Source: Bog-950 sp046329535 (GTDB taxonomy: Bacteria; Bacteroidota; Bacteroidia; Chitinophagales; LD1). From it: 64,000 bases of DNA. Position 1 is the first letter of the stretch, and every line of letters starts with the position of its first letter. Below the pieces are notes generated by a model. It was not told where the DNA came from and ran no database searches. It worked only from the letters and a program-made list of their open reading frames with translations. Shown here one piece after another: positions 28,760-36,891 of the stretch. The stretch covers positions 248,001 through 312,000 of the forward strand of contig JAXLUN010000001.1 in assembly GCA_046329535.1 (NCBI GenBank), in the 5' to 3' direction. The position numbers were made by a program, and so were the translations under genes.

Positions 28760-29281
28760 ATGGAGCCGGTAAAACCGATTGTTAACAAAGTAACGCAAAG
28801 AGCCATTGTAACCATTGACCTGGAAGACTATTATCCTAAACCTCAGGATATCAGAGTGGTGGATATAAAGGACTATTTGTTTAAGGGGCTGATACTTCGT
28901 GAAGCTGAATTTCGCGAAACGGTAAAACAGACCGATTGGAGTGTGTATCGTGGTAAACGAGTGGCAATTTATTGTTCTGCCCATGCAATTGTACCGATGT
29001 GGGCGTATATGATATTAAGTGCAGAACTGGCCCCTTATGCTCAGGATATAGCCTGCAGCTCACCGGAACATGCCCCGGATGTTTTCCTATATAGAAACCT
29101 TGCCCAATTAGATATGAATGAATATGTCAATCAGCGGGTTGTAATTAAAGGATGTGGTGACCGGCAAGTACCTGAGGCGGCCTATGTTCAGCTCACTGCG
29201 CAATTAGTTTTAGTAGCTCGTGTGGTGATGTATGGTGAGCCTTGTTCATCTGTACCAGTATTTAAAAAATCAGTAGACTAA
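28760..29281 (+). CDS. DUF2480 family protein
   Basis: This 173-aa cytoplasmic protein matches the Bacteroidota-specific DUF2480 family, recognisable by VNKVTQRAIVTIDLEDYYP at the start, VYRGKRVAIYCSAHAIVPMW in the middle and RVVIKGCGDRQVPEAAYV toward the end. The function is unknown. Conserved Cys and His residues in CSAHAIVP and CGD hint at metal or nucleotide binding, which is inference only. It precedes the lytic transglycosylase gene by 2 bp, so both are likely co-transcribed. Confidence 0.82.
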   Translation: MEPVKPIVNKVTQRAIVTIDLEDYYPKPQDIRVVDIKDYLFKGLILREAEFRETVKQTDWSVYRGKRVAIYCSAHAIVPMWAYMILSAELAPYAQDIACSSPEHAPDVFLYRNLAQLDMNEYVNQRVVIKGCGDRQVPEAAYVQLTAQLVLVARVVMYGEPCSSVPVFKKSVD

Positions 29282-29283
29282 AA

Positions 29284-30261
29284 ATGAAGCGAAACGTATA
29301 TACCCAATTCAGATATTTATTGCCTGTCACCGCTCTGATCATTCTGATGGCGGGCATTGCTTCGGCTACAATACATACAACAGGGCCTAAGTTTGATGGG
29401 GTCAACATATTTGAAAACACCAAAAACGATTGTGAAGGATTGAGGTGGCAGGTAATTACCGATTCGGCCAACCTTACCTTTCCGGTCAAGGTGGATGGCG
29501 AATTATTTTTTGCCGGTGAAAGAGTGCCGCTCGAAGATCCTGAGGTGAAGGAACGTTTGGAGCGTGAACTGCAATTAAATGCTTACTGGCATTCAAACAC
29601 CTTAACCAGTATGAAACTGGCGAACCGTTATTTTGGTCAACTGGAAGAAATATTGACTCAAAACGGTGTGCCTGCCGATTTTAAATACATGCCATTGATT
29701 GAAAGCGGATTTAGAAATGATGTATCACCTTCGGGGGCTGTTGGGTTTTGGCAAATAATGAAGGGCACCGCAGCTACCTATAATCTTGAAGTGAATGGCG
29801 AAGTGGATGAGCGTTATAACATTGAAAAATCTACCCTGGCAGCTTGTCGCTATTTGACGGATGCTAAGAATAAGTTTGGCTCCTGGACAACTGCTGCTGC
29901 TTCGTATAATATGGGCATGGGGGGTATGGCTAATCGTATTCAGGACCAGAAGACCTCCAACTTTTACGACATGTATTTCAATCCGGAAACATCCCGTTAT
30001 ATTTTCCGGATGCTGGCTATGAAAATCATCTTTTCAAACCCGCAGATTGCAGGTTTTTTAATTGATAAAGATGATTTGTATCAACCATACATCTACAAAA
30101 CAGTGGAGATAGACTCTTCTATACCCAACATTGCCGACTTTGCGGCAGGCTATGGACTGAAGTATAAGCATATTAAAATATTGAACACCTGGCTTCGTGA
30201 AGCCAGGCTGACCAACAAGGAACACAAGAAATATTCTATCAAGGTTTTAGAATTGAATTAA
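29284..30261 (+). CDS. Lytic transglycosylase (MltD-like SLT domain)
   Basis: This 325-aa exported protein has a signal peptide (about residues 1-28) and a soluble lytic transglycosylase domain with the catalytic glutamate in PLIESGF near residue 140. GAVGFWQIMKGTA and YNMGMGGM follow, all standard for family 1D/MltD-like enzymes. These cleave the glycan strands of peptidoglycan with formation of anhydro-muramic ends. No LysM domain is present, so it is shorter than E. coli MltD. It sits directly after the DUF2480 gene. Confidence 0.9.
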   Translation: MKRNVYTQFRYLLPVTALIILMAGIASATIHTTGPKFDGVNIFENTKNDCEGLRWQVITDSANLTFPVKVDGELFFAGERVPLEDPEVKERLERELQLNAYWHSNTLTSMKLANRYFGQLEEILTQNGVPADFKYMPLIESGFRNDVSPSGAVGFWQIMKGTAATYNLEVNGEVDERYNIEKSTLAACRYLTDAKNKFGSWTTAAASYNMGMGGMANRIQDQKTSNFYDMYFNPETSRYIFRMLAMKIIFSNPQIAGFLIDKDDLYQPYIYKTVEIDSSIPNIADFAAGYGLKYKHIKILNTWLREARLTNKEHKKYSIKVLELN

Positions 30262-30267
30262 ATCTCA

Positions 30268-30298
30268 TTTGTAAAAGTGCAGGACTATTCTATTTTTG
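30268..30298 (+). promoter_or_regulatory. Bacteroidota-type promoter for tRNA-Phe
   Basis: TTTG at 30268-30271 and TATTTTTG at 30291-30298 fit the Bacteroidota -33 (TTTG) and -7 (TAnnTTTG) consensus with a 19-base spacer. The mature tRNA begins 14 bases after the -7 box. This is a very good match and supports the phylum assignment. Confidence 0.75.
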
Positions 30299-30311
30299 CC
30301 GTCCCTAAATT

Positions 30312-30384
30312 GGTTTGGTAGCTCAGTTGGTAGAGCAATAGACTGAAAATCTATGTGTCGGGGGTTCAATTCCCTCCCAAACCA
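30312..30384 (+). tRNA. tRNA-Phe (anticodon GAA)
   Basis: The 73-base gene folds into a standard cloverleaf: acceptor GGTTTGG pairs with CCAAACC, and the anticodon loop CTGAAAA carries GAA. The T arm has TTCAATT in the loop and one G-U pair in the stem. The discriminator base is A and CCA is not encoded. The integrase gene begins 143 bp downstream, so the 3' end of this tRNA is the obvious attachment-site candidate. I searched by eye for a second copy of the 3' end further right and found none. Confidence 0.95.
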
Positions 30385-30419
30385 CTAAATTAAGTTTCAA
30401 CTTTCTTCAAGTTCCTTCA

Positions 30420-30447
30420 AACCCGCTTCCAGAGCGGGTTTGCTGTT
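30420..30447. terminator. Hairpin downstream of tRNA-Phe
   Basis: AACCCGCT and AGCGGGTT form an 8-bp perfect stem around a 5-base loop, followed by a weak T-rich tail. It probably terminates the tRNA transcript before the integrase gene. Confidence 0.65.
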
Positions 30448-30485
30448 TTATATCCCTTCGGAAAGCTTCAGTTTTACACGGTAAA

Positions 30486-30526
30486 TGTTTCACAATTGTT
30501 TCACTAACAGTTTATAAATGTTTCAC
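30486..30526 (+). repeat. Three helically phased TGTTTCAC repeats before the integrase start
   Basis: The octamer TGTTTCAC occurs at 30486, 30497 and 30519, that is at spacings of 11 and 22 bp, so all three would lie on the same face of the helix. The last copy ends one base before the integrase ATG. They could be arm-type integrase sites or an operator for autoregulation; neither is proven. Confidence 0.6.
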
Positions 30527-30527
30527 T

Positions 30528-31730
30528 ATGGTAAACCAAGCATCCATCAAGTTTTTCCCTCGTAAAGACCAAATTTTAGACAATGGCGAAATCTCTATTT
30601 ATGTCCGGGTTATTCTGAACCGGGATAAGTTCGATTTTTCTACACGGCAGTCTATTCGTAAACTTTCCGACTGGGACCAAACAACCATGCGGGTAAAGAA
30701 TAAAACACCGGTTAACTCGGTTCTCAACGAGATTGAGCATGATATTAATGAGGCATATAGCTTCCTTAAATATCATAATAAGCCTTTAACCATATCCGCC
30801 CTACGAAGACAGTTGCGGGGAGACAAAACAGTTCGGTTGCGACTAACCGATTTTGTGGATGACTATTTTGAAGTGCATGTAAGAAACAATTCCGAATACG
30901 CATGTGCGACCAAACAAACTTATTCTTCAACGATTAATCATCTTAATAAGTTTCTGGAGGTTAATGGTAGAAAACGAATGCTTGTTGCGGAAGCAGATTC
31001 GGAATTTATCAAGGAATTCGATGAATACCTTATTAACAGAAGCGTTACCGAAAAGAAGGGGTTAAGAAAAAACTCAGCTAATAAGTATCACACAAAGATG
31101 AAGACAATACTTTATAAAGCAGTCGATACGAATCTTCTGGAGAAAAATCCATACAAGGATGTGAAGTTTAAATCGGAACCTGGCCAGTTAACCTACCTTA
31201 CCTCCAATGAACTGAAGAGACTGGAAGAGCATGATTTATGTAATAATGAAAGCTTAGAACGGGTGAGAGATATATTTCTCTTTTCAGTATACACCGGCTT
31301 GCGTCACAGTGATGCTGTAAACCTGAAAGCAGAAAATATAGAGTTAGAAGGAAAGCGCAACTGGATAATTTACAAGCAACAAAAAACCGGAGAGCACAAC
31401 AAGATACCGATGCTACAGAAAGCACTGGAGCTCTATAATAAGTATGAAGAAGAAAGGAAAATAACCGGTTACGTCTTGCCGCGCCTTTCACATCAAAAGT
31501 TGAATATGTATTTAAAAACTATTGCCAATTTAGTAGGTATAAAGAAGCAGTTATCTCATCATGTGGCAAGGCACACCGCTGCTACTACTATTTTTATGCA
31601 AAATGGTATTTCTTTGGAATCGACAGGAAAGTTGCTGGGACATAAAAGCATCAAGTCGACACAGATTTATGCAAAAGTGACGAATCTTATGTTGAAAGAG
31701 GCAGCACAAAAACTAGATCAATTACTTTGA
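30528..31730 (+). CDS. Tyrosine recombinase / integrase
   Basis: This 400-aa protein has the layout of Bacteroidota mobile-element integrases: an N-terminal arm-binding region (residues 5-80), a SAM-like core-binding domain (about 105-205), and a catalytic domain. The visible active-site residues are Arg in YTGLRHSDAV (near 260), Lys in KQQKTGEHNKIPM, His-x-x-Arg in HHVARHTAATT, and His and Tyr in LGHKSIKSTQIYAKV. It would integrate or excise the accessory region at tRNA-Phe. The next gene starts one base after its stop, so both are co-transcribed. The protein looks intact. Confidence 0.93.
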   Translation: MVNQASIKFFPRKDQILDNGEISIYVRVILNRDKFDFSTRQSIRKLSDWDQTTMRVKNKTPVNSVLNEIEHDINEAYSFLKYHNKPLTISALRRQLRGDKTVRLRLTDFVDDYFEVHVRNNSEYACATKQTYSSTINHLNKFLEVNGRKRMLVAEADSEFIKEFDEYLINRSVTEKKGLRKNSANKYHTKMKTILYKAVDTNLLEKNPYKDVKFKSEPGQLTYLTSNELKRLEEHDLCNNESLERVRDIFLFSVYTGLRHSDAVNLKAENIELEGKRNWIIYKQQKTGEHNKIPMLQKALELYNKYEEERKITGYVLPRLSHQKLNMYLKTIANLVGIKKQLSHHVARHTAATTIFMQNGISLESTGKLLGHKSIKSTQIYAKVTNLMLKEAAQKLDQLL

Positions 31731-31731
31731 T

Positions 31732-32865
31732 ATGAATAGTAAACCTTTCGCAGTAGGAGATTTGGTTAGTATGAAAGATGGTTCAATAAATGATGAACCA
31801 ACCTTCATATGGGAACTTATTGAGAAAAATGAACAGTTGTGGTTCTTGGTAAATTCTGAGTCTGGGATGTCAAAAAAAGATATATCTCTAAAATTCCCCG
31901 ATCAAAAAATTCTCCTTCCTAACCATGCAAAATTTAAACTTGTTAATAGTAAAACGTTTAACGTCTCTTACGCTCACTCATCAGAAAAAGATTACAGTTT
32001 GATTTCAGAATGGATTAATCGTGCCAAAGACAGCAGAAATCTGGCGCCAGATTTCTTTATCAATACTGCCTATGTATTCATGCACCTTGTAAGTATTGGA
32101 GGATTTAAGGATTCTCAATATTCTAAATCAGCCGAAGACAAAATTTATCAGGATCCGTATTCATTGATTGTAGAGCTCGAATCAATACTCGATTTAAGCG
32201 AAAAGCAACTCCAATATTCACGTAATTTTAAGTATTTGGTAACCCTAGAATTTATACCGAAACGATTTGTTCTCCTTAAGATGATAACAAAGGCTAAAGA
32301 TATTATTAGAGAGAATTTCCCCCCCAATAATGATGACCTTTCGAATTCACTTATTGAAAAGCTTTTACTCGGCATGTCACTAAGTTACTATAAGGCAAAT
32401 CAAGACAAGATAAAGAGTGTGACAATAAACTATGGGCAAAAGTTTCCTGGGGACTTTAAGGTCTTTCAACAGTTCACTACTCTGTTAAGTAGTTTTGAGA
32501 ATGAGATGAAGATGTATGAAAACATCCACGAGGAAGAGCTGAAAATCGAATTCAATCCAGCACTGACAAGCTTAAAAATCCCTAAAGGTGAAAATGGTGA
32601 AGGAGTTATTATGAAGCTACTGGAGTTTGATTTGGCCTTTTGGCAGAGATTAATTCTATTAGATATAGATAAAGATGTGCCTGTTCGCAAGCCGTATAAG
32701 GATGGATATTCGGAATCATACAACTATATGCTTTTGTTGCCTTATTTTCAATGGCTTGCTCCTCATCGGTTTCCTTCTTACGAAGACAAGAATGTAAATG
32801 CAGAAACCTATAATAAGGCAATGGTTGAGCGAATGAAAAGTTTTGTAAAAGGCAAGATTTCATAG
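31732..32865 (+). CDS. Unknown protein linked to the integrase
   Basis: This 377-aa soluble protein starts one base after the integrase stop, so it is probably translated from the same message. I do not recognise the family. It has a small beta-rich N-terminal part (residues 1-70, FAVGDLVSMKDGSIND, resembling an SH3-like or KOW-like start) and a mainly helical remainder with acidic and aromatic patches. No catalytic motif, membrane segment or DNA-binding motif is obvious. Its tight linkage suggests a role in the life of the mobile element, for example control of excision, but this is inference. Confidence 0.55.
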   Translation: MNSKPFAVGDLVSMKDGSINDEPTFIWELIEKNEQLWFLVNSESGMSKKDISLKFPDQKILLPNHAKFKLVNSKTFNVSYAHSSEKDYSLISEWINRAKDSRNLAPDFFINTAYVFMHLVSIGGFKDSQYSKSAEDKIYQDPYSLIVELESILDLSEKQLQYSRNFKYLVTLEFIPKRFVLLKMITKAKDIIRENFPPNNDDLSNSLIEKLLLGMSLSYYKANQDKIKSVTINYGQKFPGDFKVFQQFTTLLSSFENEMKMYENIHEEELKIEFNPALTSLKIPKGENGEGVIMKLLEFDLAFWQRLILLDIDKDVPVRKPYKDGYSESYNYMLLLPYFQWLAPHRFPSYEDKNVNAETYNKAMVERMKSFVKGKIS

Positions 32866-32876
32866 CATTATAATCC

Positions 32877-32939
32877 GGAAGGATATTTACGCCCCACCCT
32901 ATTCTCTTCCTGATTTGAAGACCATCAGATTATCCTTCC
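32877..32939. repeat. 9-bp inverted repeat before the excisionase-like gene
   Basis: GGAAGGATA (32877-32885) is the exact inverse of TATCCTTCC (32931-32939), separated by 45 bases. It may form a long-loop hairpin or be paired protein sites in front of the helix-turn-helix gene. The length is short enough for chance. Confidence 0.35.
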
Positions 32940-32965
32940 TCGCTTATGAGTAGTTCCTTCGCGTT

Positions 32966-33241
32966 ATGGAATTACATCAAAAAATATTCGAAGAGATCAA
33001 CAAGCTCAACCGGAAGATAGACCGTATCTCTGCCATAGTGCAGGGTCTACCTACTACCCATAACACTGACCTTGGCGAATGGCTAACGGAAGAGCAGGCT
33101 CGCGAGTTACTGCAACGCGGAGCTACCTCTCTTTGGGACCTCCGCAAGAGAAAAAAAATAACCGCGAGCAAAATAGGAAACCGGACATACTATAACAGGC
33201 AGTCAATAATTAATTACATCGATAAAAACAAAATCAAGTAA
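32966..33241 (+). CDS. Excisionase-like helix-turn-helix protein
   Basis: This 91-aa protein has an N-terminal coiled-coil (about residues 5-30) and a MerR/excisionase-type winged helix (about 40-88) with LTEEQARELLQRGATSLWDLRKRKKI and GNRTYYNRQSIINYI. Such small proteins are common in Bacteroidota integrative elements and assist excision or regulate mobilisation genes. The gene lies 4 bp before the next small gene on the same strand. Confidence 0.72.
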   Translation: MELHQKIFEEINKLNRKIDRISAIVQGLPTTHNTDLGEWLTEEQARELLQRGATSLWDLRKRKKITASKIGNRTYYNRQSIINYIDKNKIK

Positions 33242-33244
33242 AAA

Positions 33245-33634
33245 ATGGAAACAGATGAAAAAAATCAGCCCAAAATTGGATTGAGTGTGCGCGTAAGTCC
33301 AAAGCATAAGGAACTACTAGTACAAGAGGCCAAACAACTAGGAACTACCTTGTCCGAACATGCCGAGCGAATTCTACTCAACGGAGGTGCTATCGCAATT
33401 AATGATGATGCGGAGCGATTGAAGCAAGAAAATGCATTTCTCGTGCAACAGCTTCAAACCCTACAATCACAACCTTCTATTCTAAATAATTTGGCGCTAC
33501 TCAACTTGTTCGAAAAACTAAAAGGACGAAATGATGAAATTATCACTCCAGACGGGAAAACACTATCCATTACCTACAATAGTCCACTGGACGTACTTAT
33601 CGCCATGATTCACTCATTTAAACTAAAACCATAA
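33245..33634 (+). CDS. Ribbon-helix-helix-like small protein
   Basis: This 129-aa protein opens with a strand-helix-helix pattern (GLSVRVSPKHKELLVQEA...LGTTLSEHAERILL) typical of ribbon-helix-helix DNA-binding or mobilisation accessory proteins. A coiled-coil (about residues 58-78) and a short C-terminal domain follow. It resembles small proteins near excisionases and MobC-type factors, but no relaxase is visible in the window. Its stop and the next small gene's start are 4 bases apart, making a compact four-gene module. Confidence 0.55.
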   Translation: METDEKNQPKIGLSVRVSPKHKELLVQEAKQLGTTLSEHAERILLNGGAIAINDDAERLKQENAFLVQQLQTLQSQPSILNNLALLNLFEKLKGRNDEIITPDGKTLSITYNSPLDVLIAMIHSFKLKP

Positions 33635-33637
33635 AAA

Positions 33638-33817
33638 ATGTTGATAGAGCAAATACATTTCCCATTGGAAAACAATAGCAACAGCACTCCTAGTCTGTTA
33701 AATATAATAGTTGTAGTCATGCTGCTCATAGGAGTAGGAGCGATTATTTACGGATTGATGGAAAACGAAACACTTATTGCACCACCACTAAAACCAATAC
33801 CAGATGAAAAGCAGTGA
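33638..33817 (+). CDS. Small single-pass membrane protein (59 aa)
   Basis: The ATG at 33638 opens a 59-aa reading frame with one strongly hydrophobic helix (LLNIIVVVMLLIGVGAIIYG, about residues 24-43), followed by a Pro-rich cytoplasmic or periplasmic tail. It begins 4 bases after the ribbon-helix-helix-like gene and overlaps the next small frame by 14 bases. The composition and tight packing make it a likely real gene. Its function is unknown. Confidence 0.5.
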   Translation: MLIEQIHFPLENNSNSTPSLLNIIVVVMLLIGVGAIIYGLMENETLIAPPLKPIPDEKQ

Positions 33818-33938
33818 ATTTGTGGAGATTATTAAAAGCACCTCGTTTACCATTTTGGTCGGCACGTTGTGTTTTGCATATATTCTTCGGCAGGTAAAAC
33901 CGGTAATCAAAGCGCTTAGATCTCCCGAGGAAGTTTGA
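33804..33938 (+). CDS. Small membrane protein (44 aa) overlapping its neighbour
   Basis: This 44-aa frame overlaps the end of the 59-aa gene by 14 bases. It encodes one hydrophobic helix (FTILVGTLCFAYILRQV, about residues 14-30) with a charged tail ending EEV. The overlap and conserved direction suggest co-translation with the preceding small protein. I do not recognise either protein; together they could form a small membrane pair of the element. Confidence 0.42.
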   Translation: MKSSEFVEIIKSTSFTILVGTLCFAYILRQVKPVIKALRSPEEV

Positions 33939-34119
33939 GGTAAGCTTAAGGATACTTTGTCACCGAAACGTGCGATAATGAAGTAATTGGTTTGTTGTTT
34001 TACTTATCCAGTTACAACGGAATAGCAGCCAAATTTTATGTATACCGTCTATAGTATAGTGCTAGATATGGTGATATATAAAAGTTATATTCGTTTTCGT
34101 AACTAGTGATCGGAAACCT

Positions 34120-36876
34120 GTGCACAAGACACTCAACGAGTCCAAAACCCGCTATACCCTGATTGACCCTGCTATAGGAAAAGCCGGCTGGAATCTCTCT
34201 GACCGTTCACAAATCTGGTTTGAAGTTCCTGTGAAGGGTTATGATTCATCACCCCAAAGTGGCATTACGGATTATTGTATGTTCCGAACTAACGGAGAAG
34301 TGTTGGCCGTGGTGGAAGCCAAGCGGACGAGACGCGATGCCCGTGTTGGCAAGGAACAAGTTCTCCAATACGTAACGGAAATTGCCAAAGAGCAATCTTT
34401 CCGTCCGTTCGCTTTTATGGCGAATGGCGATGATATTTTCTTTTGGGATTCAGAACAATACCCGGAGCGGATGGTGGCTGGATTTTTCGCTCGCGAAGAT
34501 TTGGAGCGCCTACTTTTTCTCAAACAGAATCAACTTCCACTAAGCGAAATAAAAATCAACGATACCATTGTCAATCGTTCGTATCAGATAGAAGCCATTC
34601 GCAGAATTTCTGAAACGGTCGAGAAAAGAAATAAACGCAAGGCATTGCTGGTGATGGCGACTGGCACCGGTAAGACAAGAACCGTCATGGCACTGGTAGA
34701 TGTTTTTCTTCGCGCAAGACGCGCACAGAAAATTTTATTTCTAGCTGACCGCGATAGTTTGGTGAAGCAGGCATTGAATGATGGTTTCAAAGTTTATTTG
34801 CCAAGCGAATCACGCGCCCGCATTAATACCTGGAATATTGATAAGACTGCCCGCGTCTATGTAAGCACTTTGCAGACGCTGGAGTTGTGCTACGAAAAAT
34901 TTTCTCCCGCTGAATTTGATGTGGTGATTTCTGATGAATGCCACCGGAGTATTTATAACAAATACACCGATGTGCTTGCGTATTTCGATGCCGTGCAAAT
35001 CGGGTTGACCGCCACACCCGCACATTTTATCGAGCGGGACACTTTCAAATTCTTCGAGTGTGATGGTGCGGCACCAACCTTCCTTTACACGTACGACAAA
35101 GCAGTGAAGGAGGAATACCTTGCCGACTACAATGTATATGCCGCACAAACAAAATTTCAGCGCGGAGGAATAAAAGGCATTGACCTACCGGAAGATGAAC
35201 AGGATTCGTTGCGTGAACGCGGCATCAATCCCGAAGACATAAACTTTGAAGGGACGGATTTAGAAAAGAAGGTGACTAACAAAGACACCCTTCACAAGCA
35301 ATGGGAAGAGTTTATGGATGTATGTCACAAAGATTCGAGCGGGCAACTGCCGGCTAAAACAATCGTGTTCGCTATTACACAGAAACATGCGATGCGATTG
35401 GAAGAAGCATTCAACGAAATGTATCCGGAACATAAAGGGCAACTAGCGCGTGTGATTACTTCCGGTGTGGAGCGTGCCGGTGATTTGCTGGATAAATTCA
35501 AGAAGGAAAGTTTTCCGCGCATTGCCATTTCAGTAGATATGCTCGACACGGGTGTGGATGTTCCCGAAGTGATGAACCTCGCTTTTATGAAACCCGTTAG
35601 CTCGCAGATAAAATTCTGGCAGATGATTGGTCGTGGCACGCGAAGTCTGGAAGCGTGCAAACATTTAGAGTGGTTGCCGGAAAGGAAGAAAGATAATTTC
35701 CTCATCGTTGATTTCTGGGAAAACTTTGAGCACTTTAATATGATGCCCAAAGACGAAGGCGGTACAAAGCAGATTCCTGTGCTTGTCACCATTTTCAATA
35801 CACGGCTGAGTAAACTGGAATTGCTGATGGGCGAACAACGTGCGGAAGATTTTCAGCGCATCCTGAAAGAGTGCCGCGCAGACATTGCCCGTATTCCACT
35901 CGATTCATTTACCGTGAAGAAAAATATCAAAGAAGTGCGCGAAGCGTGGGAAGATGATTTCTGGAAATTTCTCACGCCACAGAAAATTGAATTGCTACGC
36001 ATGAAGGCAGCTCCGCTCCTGCGCTTTGTGCCGGATATAAATCTTGCAGAAGCTTTTTTCACGAGCAAGATGGAACGCTGCGGGCTGGCGCTGCTGCAAA
36101 AGAAAGATGCGAACAACATCATCAACTCCATTCGCGAAGATGTGGATTTGCTTCCTTCGAGCATTGCGCAAGTGCAGGAAAAAATTTCTTACAGGGAAGC
36201 GATTCTCTCCACCAAATTCTGGGAGAAGCCCACGCTGAAAAATATTGATGATGCCAAATCTGCTCTTGCCCCGCTGATGAAATACAAGCGCGACAGACCT
36301 TCGCTCGTAATTGAACTCGGTTTGGATGATGTGATTGACAGCCGCAAGTGGGTGGTGGTACGCAAGGAAGGACAGAAAATAATGGTGGAGGAATACCGGA
36401 AGAAGGTGGAAGAAAAAATTGAGCAGCTCGCGCAGCAGCATCCTACCATACAGCGGTTGAGAAAAGGCGAAGCGGTGAACCTGGATGATTTGCTCAACCT
36501 GGAAGCAACATTAGAAGCCGAATTGGGAACGGACGAACTGAATCTCAATGAAGATAATATGCTGAAAGCATTTGGTGTGCGGGTGGGTTCGCTCACCGAT
36601 TTTCTGAAACATATTTTGAAATTAGAAACTCTACCGAGCTACGAGCAGATTGTGCGCAAGGCATTTGATGCTTTTATTCTGGAACATACTTACAATGCCG
36701 ACCAAACGCGCTTTTTGCGAACCGTGCAAACTGTGTTTTTACAGAAACGAAAATTGGAAGAAGCCGATTTGTATGAAGCACCTTTCACCAACTTTGGAAC
36801 AAATGCAGTGGAGAAATTATTTTCCGAAAATGAAATTGACGAAGTAATTGAGTTGACGAAAAAATTGGCGGCCTAG
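34120..36876 (+). CDS. hsdR: Type I restriction enzyme R subunit (HsdR)
   Basis: This 918-aa protein starts at GTG 34120 and has the N-terminal PD-(D/E)xK nuclease domain (GITDYCMFRTNGEVLAVVEAKRT, residues about 48-70). A superfamily 2 translocase follows, with Walker A ATGTGKTRTV near residue 180, DECH near 272 and the TATP and IGRGTR motifs further on. A C-terminal helical domain makes contacts with the methylase. It cuts unmodified DNA after translocation. It is the first gene of a type I locus whose hsdM and hsdS genes are displaced by insertions of several kilobases. Its base composition is visibly less AT-rich than the next gene. Confidence 0.94.
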   Translation: MHKTLNESKTRYTLIDPAIGKAGWNLSDRSQIWFEVPVKGYDSSPQSGITDYCMFRTNGEVLAVVEAKRTRRDARVGKEQVLQYVTEIAKEQSFRPFAFMANGDDIFFWDSEQYPERMVAGFFAREDLERLLFLKQNQLPLSEIKINDTIVNRSYQIEAIRRISETVEKRNKRKALLVMATGTGKTRTVMALVDVFLRARRAQKILFLADRDSLVKQALNDGFKVYLPSESRARINTWNIDKTARVYVSTLQTLELCYEKFSPAEFDVVISDECHRSIYNKYTDVLAYFDAVQIGLTATPAHFIERDTFKFFECDGAAPTFLYTYDKAVKEEYLADYNVYAAQTKFQRGGIKGIDLPEDEQDSLRERGINPEDINFEGTDLEKKVTNKDTLHKQWEEFMDVCHKDSSGQLPAKTIVFAITQKHAMRLEEAFNEMYPEHKGQLARVITSGVERAGDLLDKFKKESFPRIAISVDMLDTGVDVPEVMNLAFMKPVSSQIKFWQMIGRGTRSLEACKHLEWLPERKKDNFLIVDFWENFEHFNMMPKDEGGTKQIPVLVTIFNTRLSKLELLMGEQRAEDFQRILKECRADIARIPLDSFTVKKNIKEVREAWEDDFWKFLTPQKIELLRMKAAPLLRFVPDINLAEAFFTSKMERCGLALLQKKDANNIINSIREDVDLLPSSIAQVQEKISYREAILSTKFWEKPTLKNIDDAKSALAPLMKYKRDRPSLVIELGLDDVIDSRKWVVVRKEGQKIMVEEYRKKVEEKIEQLAQQHPTIQRLRKGEAVNLDDLLNLEATLEAELGTDELNLNEDNMLKAFGVRVGSLTDFLKHILKLETLPSYEQIVRKAFDAFILEHTYNADQTRFLRTVQTVFLQKRKLEEADLYEAPFTNFGTNAVEKLFSENEIDEVIELTKKLAA

Positions 36877-36891
36877 TAAGAAAGTTGAAAT

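Noticed and set aside
30486..30526. Possible CRISPR-like repeats
   Set aside because: Units are only 8 bases with 3-14 base gaps, far too short, and no cas genes are present in the window.
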